Under the pieces are notes generated by a model. The model saw only the letters and a program-made list of their open reading frames with translations. It was not told the DNA's origin and ran no database searches. DNA of 32,214 bases from Lachnospiraceae bacterium (GTDB lineage Bacteria; Bacillota; Clostridia; Lachnospirales; Lachnospiraceae), in contig CAADTT010000015.1 of assembly GCA_900752065.1 (NCBI GenBank), positions 1 through 32,214 of the forward strand, written 5' to 3'. The position numbers and the translations under genes were made by a program. Of the stretch, positions 6,676-15,069 are shown in pieces; position 1 is the stretch's first letter, and every line of letters starts with the position of its first letter.

Positions 6676-9600
6676 ATGCCAGAAACAACGAGCAATGAAG
6701 TGTATCAGCCAATGACTTTTGATGCAATTAAAATCGGTTTGGCATCTCCGGATAAGATCAGAGAATGGTCAAGGGGTGAGGTGAAAAAACCGGAAACCAT
6801 AAATTACAGAACCTTGAAACCTGAAAAGGACGGACTGTTCTGCGAGCGGATCTTTGGACCGAGCAAGGACTGGGAGTGTCACTGTGGAAAATACAAAAAA
6901 ATCCGCTATAAAGGCGTAATCTGCGACCGATGCGGCGTAGAAGTCACAAAATCCAGTGTGCGCCGTGAGCGCATGGGACACATCGAGCTGGCAGCCCCGG
7001 TGTCCCACATCTGGTACTTCAAGGGAATTCCCTCCAGAATGGGACTGATTCTGGATATCTCACCGAGAACTCTGGAAAAGGTACTGTATTTTGCTAATTA
7101 TATCGTTTTGGATAAAGGAGAGTCTGATCTGCAGTATAAGCAGGTGCTCACGGAGAGAGAGTTTCAGGAAGCCAGAGAAAAATACGGTTCTGCCTTCCGT
7201 GCCGGCATGGGTGCGGAAGCGATCAAGGAGCTTCTGGAAGCTATCGATCTGGAGAAGGATTCCGCAGAGTTAAAAAGGGACTTAAAGGATTCCACGGGGC
7301 AGAAACGCGCAAGAATCATCAAGCGTCTGGAAGTGGTAGAGGCTTTCCGTGAGTCCGGAAACCGCCCGGAGTGGATGATCATGACGGTGGTTCCGGTGAT
7401 TCCGCCGGATCTGCGTCCGATGGTCCAGCTTGACGGAGGACGTTTTGCAACTTCTGACCTGAATGATTTATATCGAAGGATCATCAATAGAAACAACCGT
7501 TTGAAGAGGCTTCTGGAGCTGGGCGCACCGGAGATCATCGTGCGTAACGAGAAGCGTATGCTTCAGGAGGCGGTCGATGCTCTGATCGACAACGGACGTC
7601 GGGGCCGTCCCGTTACAGGGCCCGGAAACAGGGCGCTCAAGTCTCTGTCTGACATGCTGAAGGGTAAATCCGGACGTTTCCGTCAGAACCTGCTGGGAAA
7701 GCGTGTTGACTATTCCGGCCGTTCCGTTATTGTCGTTGGACCGGAGCTGAAGATTTACCAGTGCGGTCTGCCGAAAGAGATGGCGATCGAGCTGTTTAAG
7801 CCTTTCGTTATGAAAGAGCTGGTGGCGAAAGGAATTTCCCATAATATCAAGAGTGCAAAGAAAATGGTAGAGCGTCTGGAGACAGAGGTGTGGGATGTGC
7901 TTGAGGAGGTCATCAAGGAGCATCCGGTTATGCTGAACCGTGCCCCCACACTGCACAGACTGGGTATCCAGGCATTTGAGCCGATTCTGGTAGAGGGCAA
8001 GGCGATCAAGCTGCATCCGCTGGTGTGTACCGCCTTCAACGCGGACTTCGACGGCGACCAGATGGCTGTGCATCTTCCTCTTTCCGTGGAGGCGCAGGCA
8101 GAGTGCCGTTTCCTTCTGCTCTCACCGAACAACCTGCTGAAGCCTTCCGATGGAGGCCCGGTGGCAGTTCCTTCTCAGGATATGGTACTTGGTATTTATT
8201 ATCTGACTCAGGAAAGACCAGGTTCTCTCGGGGAAGGGAAATGCTTTAAGAGTGTAAATGAGGCAATTCTCGCCTATGAAAATAAGGCGCTGAAGCTCCA
8301 GACAAGAATTAAGGTCCGTATTTCCAAGAAAAAACCGGACGGCGAGGTGGAGACAGGTATTGTAGAGTCCACTCTGGGACGTTTCATCTTCAATGAGATT
8401 CTTCCGCAGGATCTGGGCTTTGTAGACAGGAGCAATCCGGAGAATTTCCTGAAGCTGGAAGTGGATTTCCTGGTTGGAAAGAAACAGTTGAAACAGATTC
8501 TGGAGAAGGTCATCAACACCCACGGCGCTACAAAGACCGCAGAGGTGCTGGACGACATCAAGGCGATGGGATATAAATATTCCACGAGAGCAGCCATGAC
8601 CGTATCCATTTCTGATATGACCGTGCCGCCTGAAAAGCCGGAGCTGATTCAGAAGGCACAGGATACGGTAGACCGTATCACAAAGAACTATAAGAGAGGT
8701 CTGATCACGGAGGAAGAGCGTTATAAGGAGGTCGTAGAGACCTGGAAGACCACCGACGATATTCTGACGAAGGCTCTGCTGGATGGATTGGATAAGTACA
8801 ACAACATCTTCATGATGGCGGACTCCGGAGCCCGTGGTTCCGATAAGCAGATCAAGCAGCTTGCAGGTATGCGTGGACTGATGGCAGATACGACAGGACA
8901 CACCATTGAGCTGCCGATCAAATCGAACTTCCGTGAAGGTCTGGACGTTTTGGAGTATTTCATGTCCGCGCATGGAGCACGTAAAGGTCTGTCCGATACG
9001 GCTCTGCGTACCGCCGATTCCGGTTATCTGACGAGACGTCTGGTAGATGTTTCACAGGACCTGATCATCCGTGAGACAGACTGCTGCGCTTCGAAAGAGG
9101 GAGCGGAGATTCCGGGCATGTATGTAAAAGCTTTTGCAGACGGAAAGGAAGAGATCGAGAGCCTTCAGGAGCGTATTACGGGACGCTTCTCCTGTGAGAC
9201 GATCCGGAATAAGGACGGAGAGATCATCGTGAAGGCGAACCACATGATCACGCCGAAGCGCGCGGCGCGGGTGATGGCAGAAGGTGTGGATGAGAATGGA
9301 AAACCATTTGAAAAGATCAAGATCCGTACGATCTTATCCTGTAAGTCCCACATTGGTATCTGTGCGAAATGTTACGGTGCGAACCTGGCTACCGGTGAGC
9401 CGGTACAGGTCGGTGAGTCTGTAGGTATCATTGCAGCGCAGTCCATCGGTGAGCCGGGTACACAGCTTACCATGCGTACCTTCCATACCGGCGGTGTGGC
9501 GGGAGGCGATATCACACAGGGTCTTCCCCGTGTCGAGGAGCTTTTTGAGGCCCGTAAGCCGAAGGGCCTTGCTATTATCACGGAAATCGCAGGAGTGGCA

Positions 9601-10368
9601 AATATCAAGGATACGAAGAAGAAGCGTGAAGTTGTCGTAACGAACAATGAGACAGGTGAGGCAAAGACGTACCTGATCCCATATGGCTCCAGGATCAAGA
9701 TTCAGGACGGAGCATATCTGGAGGCAGGAGATGCGCTGACAGAGGGTAGTGTAAACCCGCATGACCTGCTGAAGATCAAAGGCGTCCGTGACGTTCAGGA
9801 TTACATGATCCGTGAGGTGCAGCGCGTATACCGTCTGCAGGGTGTGGAGATCAACGATAAACATATCGAAGTTATCGTGCGTCAGATGCTGAAGAAGATC
9901 CGTATTGAGAATAACGGAGATACCGATCTGCTGCCGGGTACTCTGGTAGATGTTCTTGACTTTGAGGATGTGAATGAGAAGATAATTGCTGAGGGCGGTG
10001 AACCGGCAGAAGGAAAACAGGTGATGCTGGGAATCACGAAGGCGTCTCTGGCAACAAATTCCTTCCTGTCTGCGGCATCCTTCCAGGAGACGACGAAGGT
10101 TCTGACCGAGGCGGCCATCAAGGGAAAGGTCGATCCGCTGATCGGATTAAAGGAAAATGTATGTATCGGTAAGCTGATTCCTGCCGGAACCGGAATGAAG
10201 CGTTACAGGAATGTAAAGCTGGACACCGGATTTGAAGAGGAAGAGGAAAACGATGATATCGATATGGAGCTTGGAATCTCTGAGATGGATATGCAGGAGA
10301 TAGAGCCGGAAGCGGAAATTCCGGTAATGGAAGAAGCGGAGGAACTCGTTTCTGTGACAGAAGAGTAA
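6676..10368 (+). CDS. rpoC: DNA-directed RNA polymerase subunit beta'
   Basis: The beta' subunit carries the catalytic magnesium of RNA polymerase. The 1230-residue protein shows the N-terminal zinc finger (Cys68, Cys70, Cys83, Cys86), the catalytic NADFDGD (Asp457, Asp459, Asp461), the MLNRAPTLHRLGIQAF segment just before it, the second zinc site ending CKSHIGICAKC, and the GIIAAQSIGEPGTQLTMRTF trigger-loop region. The frame opens at a TTG at 6658, but AAAGGAG (6661-6667) lies 8 nt before ATG 6676, which is chosen. The C-terminus is acidic, as in RpoB. It is co-transcribed with rpoB and ends in a strong terminator at 10378, not in a ribosomal-protein operon as is common in Firmicutes. Confidence 0.98.
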   Translation: MPETTSNEVYQPMTFDAIKIGLASPDKIREWSRGEVKKPETINYRTLKPEKDGLFCERIFGPSKDWECHCGKYKKIRYKGVICDRCGVEVTKSSVRRERMGHIELAAPVSHIWYFKGIPSRMGLILDISPRTLEKVLYFANYIVLDKGESDLQYKQVLTEREFQEAREKYGSAFRAGMGAEAIKELLEAIDLEKDSAELKRDLKDSTGQKRARIIKRLEVVEAFRESGNRPEWMIMTVVPVIPPDLRPMVQLDGGRFATSDLNDLYRRIINRNNRLKRLLELGAPEIIVRNEKRMLQEAVDALIDNGRRGRPVTGPGNRALKSLSDMLKGKSGRFRQNLLGKRVDYSGRSVIVVGPELKIYQCGLPKEMAIELFKPFVMKELVAKGISHNIKSAKKMVERLETEVWDVLEEVIKEHPVMLNRAPTLHRLGIQAFEPILVEGKAIKLHPLVCTAFNADFDGDQMAVHLPLSVEAQAECRFLLLSPNNLLKPSDGGPVAVPSQDMVLGIYYLTQERPGSLGEGKCFKSVNEAILAYENKALKLQTRIKVRISKKKPDGEVETGIVESTLGRFIFNEILPQDLGFVDRSNPENFLKLEVDFLVGKKQLKQILEKVINTHGATKTAEVLDDIKAMGYKYSTRAAMTVSISDMTVPPEKPELIQKAQDTVDRITKNYKRGLITEEERYKEVVETWKTTDDILTKALLDGLDKYNNIFMMADSGARGSDKQIKQLAGMRGLMADTTGHTIELPIKSNFREGLDVLEYFMSAHGARKGLSDTALRTADSGYLTRRLVDVSQDLIIRETDCCASKEGAEIPGMYVKAFADGKEEIESLQERITGRFSCETIRNKDGEIIVKANHMITPKRAARVMAEGVDENGKPFEKIKIRTILSCKSHIGICAKCYGANLATGEPVQVGESVGIIAAQSIGEPGTQLTMRTFHTGGVAGGDITQGLPRVEELFEARKPKGLAIITEIAGVANIKDTKKKREVVVTNNETGEAKTYLIPYGSRIKIQDGAYLEAGDALTEGSVNPHDLLKIKGVRDVQDYMIREVQRVYRLQGVEINDKHIEVIVRQMLKKIRIENNGDTDLLPGTLVDVLDFEDVNEKIIAEGGEPAEGKQVMLGITKASLATNSFLSAASFQETTKVLTEAAIKGKVDPLIGLKENVCIGKLIPAGTGMKRYRNVKLDTGFEEEEENDDIDMELGISEMDMQEIEPEAEIPVMEEAEELVSVTEE

Positions 10369-10377
10369 GAGCTTGTA

Positions 10378-10410
10378 AGGGCTGCTGCATCTGCGGCAGC
10401 CCTGTTTGTT
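10378..10410 (+). terminator. Rho-independent terminator of rpoBC
   Basis: An 11-bp stem (10378-10388 with 10393-10403, one G-T pair, loop atct) is followed by gtttgtt. The end of its 3' arm plus the T-tract, CCCTGTTTGTTA (10400-10411), is repeated exactly at 10493-10504, on the far side of the hairpin element. Confidence 0.85.
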
Positions 10411-10411
10411 A
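10400..10411 (+). repeat. 12-bp direct repeat, left copy (candidate target duplication)
   Basis: CCCTGTTTGTTA here and at 10493-10504 are identical and bracket the 79-nt hairpin element. This is the arrangement left by insertion with target-site duplication. Confidence 0.7.
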
Positions 10412-10490
10412 ACAGTTCAGCCATGCCTGATACTATGGGCGAGTCATGCCTGCATGAATGAGCACATAGTAACGGGCGCGGCTGAACTGC
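10412..10490 (+). repeat. 79-nt hairpin element, copy 2 (3' of rpoC)
   Basis: The length is identical to the copy at 1724-1802. It shares the ends (ACAGTTCAGCC ... GGCTGAACTG), the apex TCATG-nnnn-CATGA (10444-10457) at the same offset of 32 nt, and the unpaired A after the apex. The middle arms differ from copy 1 but are again largely self-complementary (ACTATG with CATAGT). Several base pairs are exchanged between copies (T-A for A-T, T-A for C-G, T-A for G-C). It is inserted at the end of the rpoC terminator and flanked by a 12-bp direct repeat. No transposase is present, so if mobile it is non-autonomous. Confidence 0.82.
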
Positions 10491-10492
10491 TA

Positions 10493-10504
10493 CCCTGTTT
10501 GTTA
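10493..10504 (+). repeat. 12-bp direct repeat, right copy
   Basis: Exact copy of CCCTGTTTGTTA at 10400-10411. See the left copy for interpretation. Confidence 0.7.
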
Positions 10505-10522
10505 TCAGGAAAGGAAACGGAT

Positions 10523-11944
10523 ATGAGAAAGAAAGACCGTGAAAAAAGGCGCAGAAAAGGTCATGTGATCACGGCTGTCATGCCCGGCTCGATCGCAGAG
10601 GAGATGGAGATCGAACCGGGAGACCAGCTTCTGGAGATCAACGGCGAGATGATCGAGGATGTGTTTGACTACCGTTTTGATATTAAGGATGAGCTGGTCA
10701 ATGTGCTGATCCGAAAGGCGGACGGCGAGGAGTGGCTGCTGGAGATTGAGAAGGAATATGACGAGGATCTGGGCGTGGAGTTTGAGACAGACCTGATGAG
10801 CGATTACCGTTCCTGCTGCAACAAATGTATTTTCTGCTTTATCGACCAGATGCCGGAAGGAATGCGGGATACCCTGTATTTTAAGGATGATGACTCCAGG
10901 CTTTCCTTCATGCAGGGAAATTATATTACGCTGACGAATATGAAGGAAAAGGACATCGACCGGATCATCCGCTATCATCTGGCGCCCATCAATATTTCTG
11001 TCCAGACCACGAATCCCGAGCTGCGCTGTCAGATGCTCCACAACCGTTTCGCCGGAAAGGTATTGAAGTATCTGGACAGGCTTTATGAGCATCAGATCGA
11101 GATGAACGGTCAGGTGGTCATGTGTCAGGGGGTTAATGACGGGGAAGAGCTGGTGCGCACCCTGAATGACCTGGAAAAGTACATTCCCTGTATGCGGAGC
11201 GTGTCGGTGGTCCCGGCAGGGCTTACGAAGTTCCGGGACGGTCTGTTTCCGCTGGAGGTCATCGGACAGGAAAAAGCACGGGAGACGATCGCAATCGTGG
11301 AGCAGAAGCAGCGGGAATGTATGGAAAGATACGGCATTCACTTTGTGCATGCCAGCGATGAGCTGTACCACCTGGCGGGGCAGGACGTGCCGGAGGCGGA
11401 GCGGTATGACGGCTATATCCAGTTGGAAAATGGCGTCGGGATGGTGCGCCTGCTGAGAGAGGAAGTGCGGGAGCGCTTAGAGGAGCTTTCAGAGGATGAT
11501 ACAATCGACCGCAAGATCAGCAGAAAGGTGACAATCGCTACGGGCGTGATCAGTGAGAAGAATATCCGGCAGCTTGCCGGGCAGGTCACAGAACAATTTC
11601 CGAACGTAGAGGTGCAGGTGGTTTCTATAAAAAATAAGTTCTTCGGGGAGACGATCACAGTCACAGGACTGATCACCGGGCAGGATCTGACCAAACAGCT
11701 TTCGGAAATGCAGGAAGACGGATTTGAAATCGGAGATGCGCTTCTGGTGTCCTCCCATATGTTCCGGACAGGCGAGAGGGTATTTCTCGATGATATGACG
11801 CAGGAGGAGGCAGAAAGCCGCCTCGCGGTCAGGCTGTGTCCGGTAGATTCCTCCGGAGCAGACTTTGTGGACGCGATTCTTGATAAGGACTATGCGATGG
11901 AACGGATCAATGATGAATTTGTATATCTGGCAGGGCGGGAGTAG
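10523..11944 (+). CDS. DUF512 protein: PDZ domain plus radical-SAM-like Fe-S domain
   Basis: A 473-residue protein of the DUF512 family, found in Firmicutes and cyanobacteria; its reaction is not established. Residues ~12-70 resemble a PDZ domain (GSIAEEMEIEPGDQLLEING). A cysteine cluster Cys98-x3-Cys102-x2-Cys105 followed by FCFIDQMP has radical-SAM-type spacing and probably holds a [4Fe-4S] cluster. The C-terminal DUF512 region carries conserved stretches such as VSVVPAGLTKFRDGLFPL. The frame is open from 10406, but AGGAAAGG near 10508-10515 supports ATG 10523; upstream codons would translate the hairpin element. In many clostridia this gene precedes der, whereas here it is followed by a terminator and convergent ybaK. 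No clear promoter of its own was found. Confidence 0.88.
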   Translation: MRKKDREKRRRKGHVITAVMPGSIAEEMEIEPGDQLLEINGEMIEDVFDYRFDIKDELVNVLIRKADGEEWLLEIEKEYDEDLGVEFETDLMSDYRSCCNKCIFCFIDQMPEGMRDTLYFKDDDSRLSFMQGNYITLTNMKEKDIDRIIRYHLAPINISVQTTNPELRCQMLHNRFAGKVLKYLDRLYEHQIEMNGQVVMCQGVNDGEELVRTLNDLEKYIPCMRSVSVVPAGLTKFRDGLFPLEVIGQEKARETIAIVEQKQRECMERYGIHFVHASDELYHLAGQDVPEAERYDGYIQLENGVGMVRLLREEVRERLEELSEDDTIDRKISRKVTIATGVISEKNIRQLAGQVTEQFPNVEVQVVSIKNKFFGETITVTGLITGQDLTKQLSEMQEDGFEIGDALLVSSHMFRTGERVFLDDMTQEEAESRLAVRLCPVDSSGADFVDAILDKDYAMERINDEFVYLAGRE

Positions 11945-11960
11945 ATCCCGCCCTTGTTTT
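11932..11960 (+). terminator. Rho-independent terminator of the DUF512 gene
   Basis: A perfect 9-bp stem AGGGCGGGA/TCCCGCCCT with loop gtaga is followed by tgtttt. The stop codon lies in the loop region (TAG at 11942-11944). The same hairpin faces the end of minus-strand ybaK, but that strand has no T-tract after it. Confidence 0.85.
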
Positions 11961-11970
11961 GAAGTTGGAA

Positions 11971-12450
11971 TTATCCTTCGGTAATATCAGCAAATACAGC
12001 TTTCACGACCTCCGCCAGTGCCAGCGGGGACACCTTGATACTGGAACCCAGACGGCCGCCGCTCACATAGATCTGTTCGAAGCCTTCCGCACTCTTGTCA
12101 ATGACGGTGCGAAACTGCTTCTTCATACCCAGCGGGCTGCAGCCGCCCCGGACGTATCCGGTAATTTTTGTGATATCTTTGACGTGGATCATTTCGACGG
12201 ACTTTTCGCCCACGACCTTTGCCGCCGTTTTCAGATGAACCTCTTCGGCGATGGGAATTACGAATACATAGTATTCTCTGCTTTTTCCCTGAGCCACCAG
12301 AGTTTTGAAGGACTGTTCCACAGGGGCGCCGGTCTTTTCGGCGGTGTGGAGCCCGTCGATGAAGGTATCACATTCATAATTTATGACCTCATAGGGAATC
12401 TTATTCCTGTCTAAAATACGCATCGCATTTGTTTTTGTCTCTTTTCCCAT
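11971..12450 (-). CDS. ybaK: YbaK/EbsC-type aminoacyl-tRNA deacylase
   Basis: A 159-residue stand-alone editing protein of the YbaK family, which hydrolyses mischarged Cys-tRNA(Pro) and related species. Lys49 in SFKTLV matches the catalytic lysine of the family. GGCSPLGMKK (102-111) is the signature glycine-serine-proline loop. The length is typical. The start at 12450 lies 19 nt after the stop of the upstream NUDIX gene on the same strand, and the two are probably one transcript from the promoter at 13068-13096. The gene converges on the DUF512 gene and shares the intervening hairpin. Confidence 0.93.
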   Translation of the reverse strand: MGKETKTNAMRILDRNKIPYEVINYECDTFIDGLHTAEKTGAPVEQSFKTLVAQGKSREYYVFVIPIAEEVHLKTAAKVVGEKSVEMIHVKDITKITGYVRGGCSPLGMKKQFRTVIDKSAEGFEQIYVSGGRLGSSIKVSPLALAEVVKAVFADITEG

Positions 12451-12469
12451 GACATGAAAATCCTTTCTG

Positions 12470-13033
12470 TTAATCGTCTGTCAGTCTGTCCAGAAATCCG
12501 GCCAGCATTTCCATCTCATCCTCAAAAATGCAGTGATTCAGCGTACCGTCTTTCATCCTTTCCAGGCATTCCGAAAAAGAGATCCACCGGACTTCCTCGA
12601 TCTCTTCCTTCTGGATCTTCATCTGGTCCGCTTCCATATCGCAGAATAGCACATAGACGGCGCTCAGTTCGTGGTTGTTCCAGGGCTTCCCGTAAAATTC
12701 TGTATGTATTTTGGCATCGTGCATCCCTACATAGTGCATATCCTCCGGAGCGGCTGTGATGCCAAGCTCTTCTTTCAGTTCCCGGAGGGCAGAAGGAAGG
12801 TAATCTTCTCCGGCAGGAATATGTCCGGCGGAGGAAATATCGTAGCATCCGGGAAAAGAGTCTTTATCGGCGCTTCGCTTCTGAAGCAGGACCTCCCATT
12901 CTCCCCGGGCATTTTTCCGGAACAGCCAGGTGTGGGAAGTTCCGTGTATATCCCCGTCCCGGTGTACCTGAGAGCGTTCCTTGATCTGGCCTGTAATTTT
13001 TCCCTCGGGCGTCCGGATATCAAAGTATTCCAT
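12470..13033 (-). CDS. NUDIX hydrolase
   Basis: A 187-residue NUDIX-superfamily protein. Such enzymes cleave nucleoside diphosphates linked to another moiety, and the substrate cannot be told from sequence. A complete NUDIX box is present: Gly70-x5-Glu76-x7-REL-x-EELGI (84-92), giving the metal-binding glutamates. The N-terminal part (MEYFDIRTPEGKITGQ) and SHTWLFRKN resemble the group often annotated as isopentenyl-diphosphate isomerase-like or YfcD-like, so an IDI label should be treated with caution. The frame extends upstream to 13207, but GAGGA before ATG 13033 and a promoter at 13068-13096 show the true start. First gene of a two-gene unit with ybaK. Confidence 0.9.
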   Translation of the reverse strand: MEYFDIRTPEGKITGQIKERSQVHRDGDIHGTSHTWLFRKNARGEWEVLLQKRSADKDSFPGCYDISSAGHIPAGEDYLPSALRELKEELGITAAPEDMHYVGMHDAKIHTEFYGKPWNNHELSAVYVLFCDMEADQMKIQKEEIEEVRWISFSECLERMKDGTLNHCIFEDEMEMLAGFLDRLTDD

Positions 13034-13067
13034 AGCAGATTCCTCACAATACAAATTTAATAGCCTT

Positions 13068-13096
13068 ATTATATCCCTGTTTTCACATCTGCACAA
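13068..13096 (-). promoter_or_regulatory. Promoter of the NUDIX-ybaK unit
   Basis: On the minus strand TTGTGC (13096-13091), a 17-nt spacer and a perfect TATAAT (13073-13068) are read. The start near 13061 gives a ~28-nt leader to ATG 13033. It also rules out the longer open frame to 13207. Confidence 0.65.
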
Positions 13097-13120
13097 GGGT
13101 TTCATCTCCGACGTTTTTTC

Positions 13121-13228
13121 TAAACGGACATGATTCAGCTTATGCTGAATCATTACCATAAGTAAAAGTTGATTGCTTATGCAATGCAAGCTTACCCATC
13201 TGCTCATCCGCTGTCCGGGACTTTTACA
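13121..13228. repeat. Block of inverted repeats in divergent intergenic region
   Basis: Several inverted repeats are nested or overlapping. CGGACA (13125-13130) matches TGTCCG (13212-13217). A perfect hairpin GATTCAGC-ttat-GCTGAATC lies at 13132-13151. A short TTGC-ttat-GCAA lies around 13174-13185. GTAAAAGT (from 13162) is complementary to ACTTTTAC near 13220. The block sits upstream of both the NUDIX promoter and the transpeptidase promoter. It could be a dispersed element or an operator region. No second copy was found in the window. Confidence 0.45.
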
Positions 13229-13259
13229 GTAAAAAAAAGGTGAATTTACAATTCGATTA

Positions 13260-13287
13260 TTTACATTTCAGTGATACATGATAAAAT
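13260..13287 (+). promoter_or_regulatory. Promoter of the L,D-transpeptidase gene
   Basis: TTTACA (13260-13265), a 16-nt spacer and TAAAAT (13282-13287) are seen. The start near 13294 gives a leader of about 84 nt to ATG 13378. The spacing and both hexamers are acceptable for a housekeeping promoter. Confidence 0.6.
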
Positions 13288-13377
13288 GTGAGAGTAGGGG
13301 AAACGGGCGGCAATTCCTTAGGAGCAGAACGTCCGGAAAGTTACTGTAGATTTATGTTTCAGAAAAGGATAAGGGGT

Positions 13378-14916
13378 ATGAAGAAAGGTACAAAGATAGC
13401 TTTATATGTATTTAGCGTAGTGGTTCTGGTAATGATCGCTGTGTATCTGGGAGTCAGCGTTTATTTTAACAACCGTTTTTTTCCAGGGTCGGAGATCAAC
13501 GGCATGGATGTGTCCCGGAAGACTGTGGAGGAGGCGGAGGTGCTGATCGCCACAGACGTTTCGGACTACACGGTGTTTTTAAAGCTCAGAGGAGGAAAGC
13601 AGGAAAATATTGACGGGGGACTGATGGATTTTTCTTATGTCTCGGATGGTGCGGTGCAGGATCTGAAGGATACGCAGAATTCCTTTTTGTGGCTTTCGGC
13701 GGTATTTCATCCGACTACCTATACCATGACGGCGCAGACGACCTACGATCCGGACATGCTGAAAAAAGCCCTGGAATCGCTGGACTGCTTTGACGGGGAG
13801 AAGATAACAAAGCCGAAGGATGCCGAGATAAAGGAGACAGACGAGGGCTATGTGATCGAACCGGAGGTAGAAGGCGATGAGCTGGATGCGGCTCAGGTGT
13901 ATGAACTGGTAAAAGCGGCGGTAGACGCCGGGGAGACAGAAGTGGATCTGGAAGCCGGTGACTGCTACAAAAAGCCTGCTGTGACGAAGGAGGATAAGCA
14001 GCTTACCGCAAAGGCAGAAAAGCTGAACAAATATTTTCATGAAGTGATTACATATCATGTAGGCGGGACACAGGTGATTCTGGACTACAGCACCATCCGG
14101 GACTGGATGGAGATGGATGAAAATCTGAATGTGGAGTTTAACTGGAATAAGGTAGCGGACTGGATGGCGGCGCTGTCTGACAAATATGACACCTTTGGAA
14201 ATAAGATGGAGTTTACGACCAGCCTTGGAGAGACAGTTACCGTAAAGCATGAGACCTACGGATGGAAGATCGACGAGGCGTCCGAGGTGGATGCACTTCT
14301 GGAAATCCTGAAAAATGCAGAATCCACGGAGCGCACGCCGGTATATCTGGAGTCAGCAAGGGCCTATGGCGAGGGCGGCGACGATATCGGAGATACCTAT
14401 GTGGAGATTGACTATACGAACCAGCGCATGTGGTTTTACAAAGACGGAGAGCTTCTGGTGGACACGCCGGTCGTGACGGGAAACACCAGCAAGAAGAATG
14501 GTTCTCCTGACGGCATTTATTGTATATATAATAAAGAAGAGAAGGCCGTATTAAAGGGAGAGGACTACAAAACGCCGGTAGATTTCTGGATGCCTTTCTG
14601 TGAAGGAGTGGGAATCCATGATTCAAAGTGGAGAAGCACCTATGGAGGGACGATTTATAAGTCGGACGGTTCTCATGGATGTATTAATACGCCCTGGGAA
14701 CAGGCGAAGATCATCTTTGAGAATATTTCCGTGGGCGATCCGGTCATCTGCTACAGCGGTGCATCGGATCAGGGGAAGGGAACGCAGAATATCCCCCAGC
14801 CTGCGGAAACGAGAGTTCTTGATAAGGATGGAAAAGATATCACGGATCAGAAGCAGTCAGAGTCCCAGCAGCAGCCGGAAAGCGATGATGTTCCGGTAGT
14901 AGATATGGGAGAATGA
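13378..14916 (+). CDS. L,D-transpeptidase (YkuD) with peptidoglycan-binding repeats
   Basis: A 512-residue membrane-anchored enzyme predicted to make 3-3 peptidoglycan cross-links or attach proteins to the wall. Residues ~7-30 are a signal anchor. FFPGSEINGMDVSRKTVEEA begins the PG_binding_4-type module common before clostridial YkuD domains, and a second related module follows to ~330. The YkuD domain spans ~341-458 and ends in SHGCIN with His433 and the nucleophile Cys435; the distal histidine is in GVGIHDSKW. A Gln/Ser-rich disordered tail (459-512) follows. The frame opens at 13288, but that codon lies at the promoter, so ATG 13378 with AAAAGGA upstream is chosen. Followed after 153 nt by ddl and then murF, all wall-related. 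Confidence 0.93.
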   Translation: MKKGTKIALYVFSVVVLVMIAVYLGVSVYFNNRFFPGSEINGMDVSRKTVEEAEVLIATDVSDYTVFLKLRGGKQENIDGGLMDFSYVSDGAVQDLKDTQNSFLWLSAVFHPTTYTMTAQTTYDPDMLKKALESLDCFDGEKITKPKDAEIKETDEGYVIEPEVEGDELDAAQVYELVKAAVDAGETEVDLEAGDCYKKPAVTKEDKQLTAKAEKLNKYFHEVITYHVGGTQVILDYSTIRDWMEMDENLNVEFNWNKVADWMAALSDKYDTFGNKMEFTTSLGETVTVKHETYGWKIDEASEVDALLEILKNAESTERTPVYLESARAYGEGGDDIGDTYVEIDYTNQRMWFYKDGELLVDTPVVTGNTSKKNGSPDGIYCIYNKEEKAVLKGEDYKTPVDFWMPFCEGVGIHDSKWRSTYGGTIYKSDGSHGCINTPWEQAKIIFENISVGDPVICYSGASDQGKGTQNIPQPAETRVLDKDGKDITDQKQSESQQQPESDDVPVVDMGE

Positions 14917-15069
14917 CGCTGCCGGATAAAGAACTATATGATTGATGACGTTCGGCTGCTGTTCGGACGGCAGCGGCGGAGAAGGATTTTTATAGATTTT
15001 TTGCAGGTAGCAGTGAGCGAATCTGCGCGGTTACAGATTTTGCAAAGGACAGACAGGAGGAAAAGGATT

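Noticed and set aside
13288..13377. Riboswitch upstream of the L,D-transpeptidase
   Set aside because: Cell-wall genes often have c-di-AMP riboswitches, but the predicted leader is only ~84 nt and shows none of the conserved motifs I know.
14938..15069. 44-codon N-terminal extension of Ddl
   Set aside because: Arg-rich, no homology signal, no ribosome-binding site; the GTG at 15070 has an ideal one.
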